A stretch of 64,000 bases of DNA from the NCBI RefSeq assembly GCF_051200825.1, contig NZ_CP195158.1, positions 620,001 through 684,000 of the forward strand, written 5' to 3'. Source of the DNA: Formosa sp030427735. GTDB lineage: Bacteria; Bacteroidota; Bacteroidia; Flavobacteriales; Flavobacteriaceae. Positions 18,155-27,241 of the stretch are shown in pieces. A model generated the notes under the pieces. It searched no databases. It was not told where the DNA came from and saw only the letters and a program-made list of their open reading frames with translations. Numbering within the stretch: the stretch's first letter is position 1; every line of letters begins with the position of its first letter. Both the position numbers and the translations under genes were made by a program.

Positions 18155-19095
18155 TAGTTTTTTGTATTTTGTTCTTGTATTTTTTTTATTGCTTTAATTT
18201 GGTCTGCAAAGAAACCACTTTTTTCTGGATATTTCAAACTTAAAATGTTATAAGATTGAATTGCTTTTTTATAGTTTTTTTGTTCGACATAAATTCGGGC
18301 CAAAGTCTCTGTCATTAACGATTCCGAAGGGATCATTTGTGATTCGGCAAGATTTTGATTTGGAGTAGTTGTCGATTTTTTAGGATCTATTTTAGGGCTA
18401 GAAGAAATAAATTTATCAATCAATTCAAATTTTTTAGCCTTAACAGGGCACGATTGCGTTTCTGTTTCGTCTTCTGTGTTGCTAGATGTTTCTGTGTCAG
18501 GTCTGTTAACGGGTGTAAATTGGGCAAGTTTTAACCATTCGTTAAACGAGTGGGTTTCGGCTTTATTAAATTCTAGAGGCTTGCCAATTTCCAGAACACT
18601 TTCTGGAGATTGATTGCTGTTGCTGTTAGTCGCGTTGGTAGTATTTGGACTTTCTAAAGTAAAACTAGAAATTTTTGAAGGCGTTACTTTTGGCTGAAAT
18701 AATTCAGGATCCAATACGCCTTCGGTGTCATCAATATGTTGTTTTAAAGTATCGTCTATAGATGTTTTTTTGTTTACTGAAATATCGTCTACATTTACTT
18801 CTAAATCTTTTAAATGCGCCGTGTTTTGTTTTATAAATTCCGATACGGCATTTTGAAGAAACACTTCGGATGTTATAAAATCGAACAAAATACTTCTGTC
18901 TGTTGTATAGGCTGCTGTTGTTTTTAGTGCCTGATTATATTTGAAGCTTTCGGTTGTTTTTAGACCTTTTAAATGCAATGCTCTAGCAGGTTGAAAATAC
19001 GGGAATTCTTCGAGCACACTTTGCAAGGCCTCGGTATGGGTAGCTGTTATGGTTTCTGGCTGTTGTAATATGTCTGTAAAGTCTGAAAGCGTCAT
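18154..19095 (-). CDS. conserved TPR-containing protein of the lptE-secG cluster
   Basis: A 313-aa protein without a signal peptide. The N-terminal part is helical (LQSVLEEFPYFQPARALHLKGL). The middle, about 120-250, is low-complexity and Ser/Thr/Asn-rich. A tetratricopeptide-like pair lies near the end (ETLARIYVEQKNYKKAIQSY, NILSLKYPEKSGFFADQI). Function is unknown. It is translationally coupled to secG and starts 7 bp after lptE. Confidence 0.8.
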   Translation of the reverse strand: MTLSDFTDILQQPETITATHTEALQSVLEEFPYFQPARALHLKGLKTTESFKYNQALKTTAAYTTDRSILFDFITSEVFLQNAVSEFIKQNTAHLKDLEVNVDDISVNKKTSIDDTLKQHIDDTEGVLDPELFQPKVTPSKISSFTLESPNTTNATNSNSNQSPESVLEIGKPLEFNKAETHSFNEWLKLAQFTPVNRPDTETSSNTEDETETQSCPVKAKKFELIDKFISSSPKIDPKKSTTTPNQNLAESQMIPSESLMTETLARIYVEQKNYKKAIQSYNILSLKYPEKSGFFADQIKAIKKIQEQNTKN

Positions 19096-19102
19096 ATTTA
19101 CA

Positions 19103-19609
19103 TTACCATTGCGCTAGTGAAGCATTAAAAATATCCTGAGTTAAGCGTTCGAAAATTTCGTCGTGAGCAGTAGTTTTGGTCGATCCTGTTAATAGATCGC
19201 TGCCTTGGTAATCGTAAAAAAACGAGAAACGTTTCTCGAAATCGGCATCTTCGTCTTGCTTATTGTAAAAGCGCACATTAACCGAAATGGTTAAGCGGTT
19301 TTGCGCTGCTGTATTTTGAGCTGTTGCTGTAGTTGGAGAAATTCTATACTCAACTATTTCGCCTTCGTAAACCAAATCGCCATTAGATTTTACTAATTGT
19401 AAATTGGTTTGGTTTAATAGTAAATCGGTTAACGCATTCGTGAAATCTAAATCTAAACCAGGTTCTATTAAATTAGAGTTGTTTTGAAAATAGTTAACCT
19501 GAAATGTTTTTGTGTTTGGGTTAACTTTTGCTCCTGTAAAGGAATAGACACCACAGCCAACTAGGCTAATTGTTATGCAAAGTAGTACAAAATAATGTTT
19601 AATGTTCAT
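19103..19609 (-). CDS. lptE: LPS-assembly lipoprotein LptE
   Basis: A 168-aa outer-membrane lipoprotein that plugs the LptD barrel during lipopolysaccharide export. The lipobox is LCITISLVGCGVYSFTGAKV (acylated Cys at about residue 19). The body has the Bacteroidota LptE pattern (KTFQVNYFQNNSNLIEPGL, YEGEIVEYRISPT, ERLTQDIFNASLAQW). It starts 4 bp after the sigma54 activator gene. Confidence 0.9.
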   Translation of the reverse strand: MNIKHYFVLLCITISLVGCGVYSFTGAKVNPNTKTFQVNYFQNNSNLIEPGLDLDFTNALTDLLLNQTNLQLVKSNGDLVYEGEIVEYRISPTTATAQNTAAQNRLTISVNVRFYNKQDEDADFEKRFSFFYDYQGSDLLTGSTKTTAHDEIFERLTQDIFNASLAQW

Positions 19610-19613
19610 GCTT

Positions 19614-20900
19614 TTATAGGTCGTACTGTTTTATTTTTCGGTATAATGTGCGTTCGCTAATACCAAGTTCGGCTGCTGCCAATTTACGTTTTCCTTGGTG
19701 GCGCTCCAACGATTTTTTAATCAATTCTAATTCCTTGTCTTGTAAAGATAATGTTTCTTCTTCTTCAATTTCCTCTGCAAAATGATATTTGTCTAACGCA
19801 TTATTACTAGGGTCTATTAAAGCGGTATTGGCGGGTTCTGGTATGGAAAGGATTTCTAAATCGTCTTCAGTATTGTTGTCGTAAGTTGTATCGTCGTATT
19901 CTGCATCCGATTCGTTACCGTAAATTTTCTGAATTAAAGATTCGTTGTCTTTCTGAACGTTTTTATCGTTACCATGTTTCATAAGTTCCATGGTTAATTT
20001 CTTTAAGTCGTTCAAATCACTTTTCATATCAAACAATACCTTGTAAAGAATTTCGCGTTCGCTACTAAAGTCGCTTTCCGATTTGGTGCTCGAAATAACA
20101 GCGGGTAAATTAGAGCTTGTTTCTGGAAGGTATGTTTTTAAGGTTTGAGCATTAATGGTTCTGTTTTCTTCCAAAACGGAAATTTGCTCGGCCACATTTC
20201 GTAATTGTCTAATGTTACCGTTCCATCTAAATTTTAAAAGTAGGGCAGCGGCATCATCGGTTAATTTTACCGTTGGCATTTTATATTTTAAAGCAAAGTC
20301 GCTCGCAAACTTTCTGAATAGTAAGTGGATGTCCTCTTGCCTATCGCGTAATGGTGGTAAGCTTATTTCTACAGTGCTTAAACGGTAGTAAAGATCTTCT
20401 CTAAACTTTCCTTTTTCTATGGCTTCAAACATGTTTACGTTGGTAGCAGCCACTATACGTACATTGGTTTTTTGTACTTTACTAGAACCTACTTTTATAA
20501 ATTCTCCGTTTTCTAAAACACGCAATAGTCGTACTTGAGTGGTGAGTGGTAATTCGCCAACTTCGTCTAAAAAAATGGTGCCACCATCGGCAACTTCAAA
20601 ATAACCGCTACGGGTTTGAGTGGCTCCGGTAAATGCACCTTTTTCGTGTCCAAACAATTCGCTGTCTATCGTGCCCTCTGGAATAGCTCCGCAGTTAACA
20701 GCAATGTACTTACCGTGTTTTCTGTGGGATAACTGATGGATGATTTTAGGAATACTTTCTTTACCTACACCGCTTTCTCCTGTAACTAGAACCGAAATAT
20801 CTGTCGGGGCCACTTGTATGGCTTTTTCGATGGCACGATTAAGTTTATGGTCGTTACCTATAATTCCGAAACGTTGTTTTATGGCTTGAACTGATTCCAT
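19614..20900 (-). CDS. sigma54-interacting AAA+ transcriptional regulator
   Basis: A 428-aa bacterial enhancer-binding-type protein. The AAA+ domain begins at the N-terminus with Walker A GESGVGKE at 41-48, the sigma54-contacting GAFTGA loop at 88-93, Walker B GGTIFLDEV, and arginine-finger region FREDLYYRLS. A variable acidic linker (about 250-385) leads to a Fis-type HTH (RKLAAAELGISERTLYRKI). There is no N-terminal receiver or sensor domain, so its control signal is not visible. It is 4 bp from lptE and 27 bp from miaB, in a conserved flavobacterial block. Confidence 0.92.
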   Translation of the reverse strand: MESVQAIKQRFGIIGNDHKLNRAIEKAIQVAPTDISVLVTGESGVGKESIPKIIHQLSHRKHGKYIAVNCGAIPEGTIDSELFGHEKGAFTGATQTRSGYFEVADGGTIFLDEVGELPLTTQVRLLRVLENGEFIKVGSSKVQKTNVRIVAATNVNMFEAIEKGKFREDLYYRLSTVEISLPPLRDRQEDIHLLFRKFASDFALKYKMPTVKLTDDAAALLLKFRWNGNIRQLRNVAEQISVLEENRTINAQTLKTYLPETSSNLPAVISSTKSESDFSSEREILYKVLFDMKSDLNDLKKLTMELMKHGNDKNVQKDNESLIQKIYGNESDAEYDDTTYDNNTEDDLEILSIPEPANTALIDPSNNALDKYHFAEEIEEEETLSLQDKELELIKKSLERHQGKRKLAAAELGISERTLYRKIKQYDL

Positions 20901-20927
20901 ATATTGATGTTTAGCTTTTGGTTAAAA

Positions 20928-22370
20928 TTAAAGGTTAGATAATGCAATACCTTCTCCTATTAATGTAGCACTTGTGCAATCTGTAATTTTTACAGTTACA
21001 AAATCGCCTATTTTAAAGTCGCCTTTAGGAAATACGGCAGTAGTGTTTTGCGAAGTTCTTCCAGACCAGTGTTCATTAGATTTTTTAGATTCTTTTTCAA
21101 CTAAAACTTCTACTTCAGAATTAAGATATGCTCGGGTTCTTATTTCGCTGTGTTTACGTTGTAATTGCACAATATCGTCTAGGCGTTTTTTCTTGATGTC
21201 CAGCGGAATGTCGTCTTCCATTTTACGTTCGGCTAAAGTGCCAGGTCGCTCGGAGTAGTAAAACATATAACCGAAATCGTATTTAACGTATTCCATTAAA
21301 CTTAAGGTGTCTTGGTGGTCTTGGTCAGTTTCTGTAGGGAAACCAGCAATTAAATCGTGACTAATAGCACAATCTGGTATTATGCGATAAATATTGTCTA
21401 TTAACTCGAAATATTCTTCTCTGGTATGTAAACGGTTCATGGCTTTTAAAATACGGTCACTACCACTTTGCACTGGTAAGTGTATGTGTTTGCAAATGTT
21501 TTTGTATTTGGCCATGGTTTCTATAACATCTAAAGTGAAATCTTGTGGATTAGAAGTTGAGAAACGAATACGCATTTTTGGTTGGGCCTTGGCACAAAGT
21601 TCTAGAAGTTTAGCAAAATTAACAGCAGTTGCTTTTTGCATATCTGAAGCTTTTTCAAAATCTTTTTTAAGTCCGCCGCCGTACCATAAATAACTGTCTA
21701 CGTTTTGGCCTAAAAGAGTGATTTCCTTAAAACCTTTATCCCATAAATCGTTTATTTCTTCTAAAATACTTTGTGGGTCACGGCTTCGTTCGCGCCCGCG
21801 GGTAAATGGTACAACGCAAAATGTACACATATTGTCGCAACCTCTGGTTATAGAAACAAAGGCTGTTACACCGTTGCTGTTTAGTCTAACGGGAGAGATG
21901 TCTCCGTAAGTTTCTTCTTTAGAAAGTATAACGTTTATAGCATCGCGGCCTTCATCGACTTCGGCAAGTAAATTGGGTAAATCTTTATAGGCGTCTGGGC
22001 CAACAACAAGATCTACAATTTTTTCTTCTTCTAGGAATTTGCTTTTTAAACGCTCGGCCATACAACCTAATACCCCTACTTTCATGCCTGGGTTTATTTT
22101 TTTAACAGCATTGTATTTTTCTAAACGTTTGCGTACGGTTTGTTCTGCTTTATCTCTAATAGAGCAGGTGTTAACCAAAACTAAATCGGCATCTTCTAAA
22201 CTCTGCGTGGTATTATAGCCTTGGTTTGATAGTATTGATGCTACAATTTCGCTATCACTAAAATTCATAGAGCAGCCGTAACTTTCTATAAATAATTTAC
22301 GTTTGTTTTCCGTTTTCTGTTCAAGTACAAGGGCTTCACCTTGTTTGCTTTCATCTATAGTCTTTTCCAT
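20928..22370 (-). CDS. miaB: tRNA-2-methylthio-N6-dimethylallyladenosine synthase MiaB
   Basis: A 480-aa radical-SAM methylthiotransferase that adds the 2-methylthio group to i6A37 of tRNAs. The N-terminal cluster cysteines are in YGCSMNFSDSE, VNTCSIRDKA and VLGCMAERLK. The radical-SAM CxxxCxxC is in TRGCDNMCTFCVVPFTRGRE. A TRAM-like domain ends the protein. It heads the leftward block leading to groEL. Confidence 0.97.
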   Translation of the reverse strand: MEKTIDESKQGEALVLEQKTENKRKLFIESYGCSMNFSDSEIVASILSNQGYNTTQSLEDADLVLVNTCSIRDKAEQTVRKRLEKYNAVKKINPGMKVGVLGCMAERLKSKFLEEEKIVDLVVGPDAYKDLPNLLAEVDEGRDAINVILSKEETYGDISPVRLNSNGVTAFVSITRGCDNMCTFCVVPFTRGRERSRDPQSILEEINDLWDKGFKEITLLGQNVDSYLWYGGGLKKDFEKASDMQKATAVNFAKLLELCAKAQPKMRIRFSTSNPQDFTLDVIETMAKYKNICKHIHLPVQSGSDRILKAMNRLHTREEYFELIDNIYRIIPDCAISHDLIAGFPTETDQDHQDTLSLMEYVKYDFGYMFYYSERPGTLAERKMEDDIPLDIKKKRLDDIVQLQRKHSEIRTRAYLNSEVEVLVEKESKKSNEHWSGRTSQNTTAVFPKGDFKIGDFVTVKITDCTSATLIGEGIALSNL

Positions 22371-22410
22371 AATTATCCCCGAAAAAAATAGGTATCAGTC
22401 AATAAGTGTG

Positions 22411-22443
22411 CAAAGATACAATTAAAATTAAGTTTAGTGACAA
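22411..22443 (-). promoter_or_regulatory. candidate miaB promoter
   Basis: On the minus strand a perfect -7 element TATCTTTG (22411-22418) is preceded after 22 nt by TTG (22441-22443). This spacing is slightly long for Bacteroidota promoters. It lies about 40 nt upstream of the miaB start. Confidence 0.5.
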
Positions 22444-22516
22444 AGTGTCAGTTTAAAATTTCTTGTTTTTTTGTTAAAAAGTACTTTTTTTACAGCCAAC
22501 TAAACCTAACCTTATT

Positions 22517-23278
22517 ATGAATACCAAAATAGAACAAAAAATCGCGCAAGCTCCAGAATTAGATTTTGGAACAATTTTTAGTAATTGTATAGAGCTCTTT
22601 AAAAAAGTATGGTTGCAAGGCTTGATTACCTTGGTGCTTACCTTGGCTTTAATGCTCCCTTTTTACTTTATAATTTATACGCCATTAATAGCGGTAGACA
22701 TTATAGATCCCGATGCCTTTAAAAATAGTATAGATAGTAACCCTATTTTACTTATTCCATTTGTTCTTGTTTTTATAGTGTTTATGATTTTTGCTGCAGC
22801 CATAAGTTTAGCAATGCAAGCTGCATTTTACAGAATTTGTAAGCAGAAAGATTTGAATGAAAACACTAAAGACGATTATTTCTATTACTTTAAGAAGCCT
22901 TATTTGCTAAAGTTGATTACGTTGGCGTTGGTTACGGTGATTATTTCAGTTTTATGTACAATGCTATGTGTATTACCTCTTATTTATGCTATTGTACCAG
23001 TATCATTTTTTGTGGTTGTTTTTGCATTCAATCCAGAAATGACGGTGTCAGACATTGTGAAAACCAGCTTTAAAATTGGTAATAAAAAATGGTTGATAAC
23101 CTTTGGGCTTATTCTAGTTTGCGGGGTGTTGGCTCAAATAGTAGGTTTATTAATGTGTTTTGTGGGTGTGTTCTTAACAAGTTCGTTTTCTTACTTACCT
23201 ATTTATTTTATTTATAAGCACGTTGTCGGTTTTAACGATGAAGAAAGTGTAAATGATATTAAAGAATTAGAGCTTTAA
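22517..23278 (+). CDS. polytopic membrane protein of unknown function
   Basis: A 253-aa protein with about five hydrophobic segments (34-58, 78-104, 135-160, 160-178, 200-232) and soluble N- and C-termini. It has the look of the glycerophosphoryl-diester/DUF975-like integral membrane family (LDFGTIFSNCIELFKKVWLQG; VSDIVKTSFKIGNKKWL), but I cannot assign a function. It has its own upstream region and is followed by topA. Confidence 0.75.
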   Translation: MNTKIEQKIAQAPELDFGTIFSNCIELFKKVWLQGLITLVLTLALMLPFYFIIYTPLIAVDIIDPDAFKNSIDSNPILLIPFVLVFIVFMIFAAAISLAMQAAFYRICKQKDLNENTKDDYFYYFKKPYLLKLITLALVTVIISVLCTMLCVLPLIYAIVPVSFFVVVFAFNPEMTVSDIVKTSFKIGNKKWLITFGLILVCGVLAQIVGLLMCFVGVFLTSSFSYLPIYFIYKHVVGFNDEESVNDIKELEL

Positions 23279-23392
23279 AATCTTTAAAACGCAGTGTTGT
23301 TTTTAGGATAATAATTGGTAAATAAGCAGTTATTATTTGCAGATTATCGTGCGGAAAGCGTATAAAATTAGGATGATGTATTTTTTTTGATT

Positions 23393-23400
23393 TACATTTG
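23393..23400 (+). promoter_or_regulatory. candidate -7 element of topA
   Basis: TACATTTG matches TAnnTTTG exactly and lies 19 nt before the topA ATG, implying a very short leader. No convincing TTG is seen at -33. Confidence 0.4.
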
Positions 23401-23419
23401 TAGCACCAAAAAAATAAAA

Positions 23420-25912
23420 ATGGCGAAGAATTTAGTAATAGTGGAGTCTCCTGCAAAGGCCAAGACGATCGAAAAATTTTTAGGTAAAGATTATAAAGTA
23501 GAATCTAGTTTTGGGCATATTGCCGATTTGCCTTCTAAAGAATTAGGGGTAGATGTAGATGGCGATTTTAGTCCGAAATATCAAGTTTCAAGCGATAAAA
23601 AGGCCGTTGTAAAGAAATTGAAAGACCTTTCTAAAAAAGCTGAAACGGTTTGGTTAGCAAGTGATGAGGATCGCGAAGGAGAGGCTATTGCTTGGCATTT
23701 AGCCGAGACCCTAAAGTTAGATAAGGCTAAAACAAAACGTATTGTTTTTCACGAAATTACTAAATCGGCCATACAAAAGGCTATCGAAAACCCTAGAGGA
23801 ATCGATTATCATTTAGTCGATGCGCAGCAAGCTCGCCGCGTATTAGATCGTATTGTAGGTTACGAACTTTCGCCTGTATTGTGGCGTAAGGTTAAAGGCG
23901 GTTTGTCTGCAGGACGAGTACAGTCGGTTTCTGTGCGATTAATTGTGGAGCGCGAACGCGAAATTCAAGCGTTTACTCCAGAGGCCTCTTACCGAATAGA
24001 TGCTGAATTTTCCAACGAATCTGGTCAGACTTTTAAAGCTAAACTACCAAAAACGTTTGCAACTAAAGAAGAGGCATTTGCCTTTTTGGAGTCTAATGCT
24101 TCAGCAAGTTTTAAAGTTGCCGATTTAGAGAAAAAGCCAGCAAAAAAATCGCCTGCGGCACCATTTACCACGTCTACTTTACAGCAAGAGGCTGCTCGTA
24201 AATTATATTTTTCGGTAAGTAAAACCATGACCTTAGCTCAACGTTTATACGAAGCGGGTCTTATTACTTATATGAGAACCGATAGTGTGAATTTATCGGA
24301 CGAAGCTCGAAAAGGAGCTCAGGCAGAGATTGAAAATGCATATGGTAAGAAATTTTCTAAGCCAAGAAATTATACTGGAAAAGCTAAGGGAGCACAAGAG
24401 GCACACGAAGCTATTCGACCAACAGATTTTGCTTTACATTCTGTAGATATCGATCGCGATCAAGCACGATTATACGAATTAATATGGAAGCGAGCCATAG
24501 CCTCGCAAATGAGCGAAGCAGAGTTAGAGCGCACTAATGTTAAAATTTCGGCTTCAACCCATAGCGAATTGTTTACAGCTAACGGAGAGGTAATTACTTT
24601 CGAAGGCTTTTTAAAAGTGTATCTAGAGGGTACAGACGATGAGGATTCCGAGCAGGATGGTATGTTGCCCGCAATGAAAGTTAACGAGACTTTGTTGAAT
24701 AGTTTCATTACTGCGACACAACGTTACACGCGTCCGCCATATCGTTATACAGAAGCTTCTTTAGTTAAAAAATTAGAAGAGTTAGGTATTGGTCGTCCGT
24801 CTACTTATGCGCCAACTATTTCTACCATTCAAAATAGAAATTACGTAGAAAAAGGAACTATTGAGGGCGAGGAACGCGAATACACTCAAATAACTCTAAA
24901 AAATGGTGAGGTAAAAGATAAGTTGCTCACCGAAAAAGTAGGCTCAGATAAAGGTAAACTGGTACCGACCGATATTGGTATGATTGTTACCGATTTTTTG
25001 GTGAATCATTTTGAAAGCATTTTAGATTACAATTTTACGGCTAAAGTAGAAGAGAATTTTGATGATATTGCTGAAGGTAAAGAAGACTGGACTAAAATGA
25101 TGAAGAATTTTTATAAAGATTTTCATCCACATGTAAAAGATGTTCAGGAGAATGCCGATCGCGAATCTGGAGAGCGTATTTTAGGAACAGATCCTAAATC
25201 AGGACGTCCCGTGAGTGTACGTTTAGGTAAATTTGGTCCGATGGCACAAATTGGTGCAGCAGACGATGAAGACAAGCAGTTTGCAAGTTTATCGCCAGAG
25301 CAACAGTTAAACACCATAACGTTCGAGGAGGCTTTAGATTTGTTTAAACTACCAAAAGCTTTAGGCGAGTTTGAAGGGCAGGCGGTCGAGGTTAATAATG
25401 GCCGTTTTGGACCTTACGTGAAATTTGGTGATGCTTACATTTCAATCCCTAAAGGAGTGGAAGCTTTAGATTTGGAATTGCAAGATGCCATAGTACTTAT
25501 TAAAGAGAAGCAAAAAGCCGATGCACCTATATATATGTACAACGATTTGCCAGTACAAAAAGGTAAAGGCCGTTTCGGGCCATATATAAAATGGAACAAT
25601 ATGTTTATTAATGTAAACAAGAAATACGATTGGGATAATTTATCCGATGATGATATTGTAACATTAATAGAAGAAAAAATTCAGAAAGAAATAGATAAAG
25701 TCGTTCATAATTGGGAAGACGAAGGTATTCGTGTAGAAAAAGCCCGATGGGGACGACATAATGTAATAAAAGGTAAAGTTAAAGTAGAATTAGACAAAAC
25801 AGTAGATGCTACTAAAATAACCTTAGATGAGGCTAAAGCTTTAATTGAAGCTAAAACGCCAAAACGAAAAACTGCTGCAAAAAAGAAGAAAACCCCTGCA
25901 AAAAAGAAATAA
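23420..25912 (+). CDS. topA: DNA topoisomerase I (type IA)
   Basis: An 830-aa enzyme that relaxes negative supercoils. The Toprim domain starts at once (MAKNLVIVESPAKAKTIEKF; DEDREGEAIAWHL holds the acidic metal ligands). The catalytic tyrosine is in AGLITYMRTDSVNLS. C-terminal topo-C repeats (GRFGPYVKFGDAYI, GRFGPYIKWNNMFI) replace zinc fingers, and a Lys-rich tail ends the protein. I chose ATG at 23420; an upstream in-frame ATG would add 11 non-conserved residues. The next gene begins on the base after the stop. Confidence 0.97.
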   Translation: MAKNLVIVESPAKAKTIEKFLGKDYKVESSFGHIADLPSKELGVDVDGDFSPKYQVSSDKKAVVKKLKDLSKKAETVWLASDEDREGEAIAWHLAETLKLDKAKTKRIVFHEITKSAIQKAIENPRGIDYHLVDAQQARRVLDRIVGYELSPVLWRKVKGGLSAGRVQSVSVRLIVEREREIQAFTPEASYRIDAEFSNESGQTFKAKLPKTFATKEEAFAFLESNASASFKVADLEKKPAKKSPAAPFTTSTLQQEAARKLYFSVSKTMTLAQRLYEAGLITYMRTDSVNLSDEARKGAQAEIENAYGKKFSKPRNYTGKAKGAQEAHEAIRPTDFALHSVDIDRDQARLYELIWKRAIASQMSEAELERTNVKISASTHSELFTANGEVITFEGFLKVYLEGTDDEDSEQDGMLPAMKVNETLLNSFITATQRYTRPPYRYTEASLVKKLEELGIGRPSTYAPTISTIQNRNYVEKGTIEGEEREYTQITLKNGEVKDKLLTEKVGSDKGKLVPTDIGMIVTDFLVNHFESILDYNFTAKVEENFDDIAEGKEDWTKMMKNFYKDFHPHVKDVQENADRESGERILGTDPKSGRPVSVRLGKFGPMAQIGAADDEDKQFASLSPEQQLNTITFEEALDLFKLPKALGEFEGQAVEVNNGRFGPYVKFGDAYISIPKGVEALDLELQDAIVLIKEKQKADAPIYMYNDLPVQKGKGRFGPYIKWNNMFINVNKKYDWDNLSDDDIVTLIEEKIQKEIDKVVHNWEDEGIRVEKARWGRHNVIKGKVKVELDKTVDATKITLDEAKALIEAKTPKRKTAAKKKKTPAKKK

Positions 25913-27082
25913 ATGGCAGACCTTAACTTCTTGGTACCTGTACCAGATATGGTTTTAGCACATACAGAACTATTATCGCCACAGGCCTTTGGAAGAAAAT
26001 TGAAAATTCACACCAAACAAAATGGTATTCCCGAGCTCGACCAAGTGTCGATTGCAATTATTGGTGTTTTAGAAAATAGAAACGATGTTAATTATATTGG
26101 CGAAACGTTTAACCTAAACGAAGTAAGGCAAGCCTTGTACAAATTGTTTCCTGGTAGTTGGAGTTCTGTAGTAGCCGATTTAGGCGATATACCAAAAGGC
26201 GAAACTCTAGAGGATACATATTTTGCTGTAAAGGAAACTGTCACTGAATTGGTGAAAGCCAATATTATTCCTATTATCCTAGGCGGTAGTCAAGATCTTA
26301 CTTACCCAATGTATCGTGCTTTCGATAGCCTGATACCTATGGTAAATATTGTTAATGTCGATTCTAAATTCGATTTAGGGGATTCTTCAAAACCTATGAA
26401 GAATGATAGTTTTGTAGGTAAAATTATTTTAGAAGAACCATACAATTTATTCAACTACGCCACTATAGGCTATCAAACCTATTTCAATTCTCAAGAAGAA
26501 ATAGATTTGATGGAGAAGTTGTACTTCGAATCGTATCGATTAGGCGAGGTGTCTAACGATATTACTTTGGTAGAACCAGCCATGCGTGATGCCAACATTG
26601 TAAGTGTCGATTTGGGAGCTATGAAAGCTTCCGAAGTTAGTTTAAATCAAAAAGTATCGCCAAATGGTTTAGATGGTAAAGAAATTTGTGCCATTACACG
26701 CTATGCGGGGATCAGTAATAAAGTAAGTGCTTTAGGGATTTTTGAGTATAAACCATCTAAAGACGACGAAATTACCTGTGTATTAATAGCTCAAATGATC
26801 TGGTATTTTATAGAAGGCTACAATAATAGAGTGAACGATACCGATTTTAAAGATGAAAATATCTACCAAAAATTCATTACCTTAGTAGACTCCCAAGAAC
26901 TCAATTTTTATAAAAGCATCAAAACTGGACGCTGGTGGATTGAGATTCCTTTTTTGAATGAAATCAATAATAAATTAAAACGTCATACGTTATTACCATG
27001 CATGCATCAAGATTATTTAGATGCTTGCAATAATATCATCCCAGAAAGATGGTATAAAGCGTATCAGAAAAATTGCGTTTAA
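25913..27082 (+). CDS. arginase/formimidoylglutamase-family protein with degenerate metal site
   Basis: A 389-aa protein with the ureohydrolase fold order. The positions of the two-Mn active site are altered: the GGGHE motif reads GGSQDLT, DAHxD reads VDSKFD, and the late SxDxD motif reads VSVDLGAM. At least one histidine ligand is lost at each of the first two motifs, so catalysis is doubtful. It starts on the base after the topA stop and lies 159 bp before gldK. A structural or motility-related role is possible but unproven. Confidence 0.8.
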   Translation: MADLNFLVPVPDMVLAHTELLSPQAFGRKLKIHTKQNGIPELDQVSIAIIGVLENRNDVNYIGETFNLNEVRQALYKLFPGSWSSVVADLGDIPKGETLEDTYFAVKETVTELVKANIIPIILGGSQDLTYPMYRAFDSLIPMVNIVNVDSKFDLGDSSKPMKNDSFVGKIILEEPYNLFNYATIGYQTYFNSQEEIDLMEKLYFESYRLGEVSNDITLVEPAMRDANIVSVDLGAMKASEVSLNQKVSPNGLDGKEICAITRYAGISNKVSALGIFEYKPSKDDEITCVLIAQMIWYFIEGYNNRVNDTDFKDENIYQKFITLVDSQELNFYKSIKTGRWWIEIPFLNEINNKLKRHTLLPCMHQDYLDACNNIIPERWYKAYQKNCV

Positions 27083-27167
27083 ATGCATAAAAACAAGACG
27101 AAATGTACCGTTCATCGATTAAATGCATGTTTTTTACGATGAAATGAGTAAATTTTCCTCAAAAAAG

Positions 27168-27198
27168 TTGTTTTTTAGAAAATATATAAATATGTTTA
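27168..27198 (+). promoter_or_regulatory. candidate gldK operon promoter
   Basis: TTG at 27168-27170 is followed after 20 nt by TATGTTTA (27191-27198), 7 of 8 positions of TAnnTTTG if the last base is relaxed. It lies 43 nt upstream of the gldK start. Confidence 0.5.
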
Positions 27199-27241
27199 CG
27201 CTCACAAAAATTTAGGTACTAATAATAACCTCGAGTTTTCT

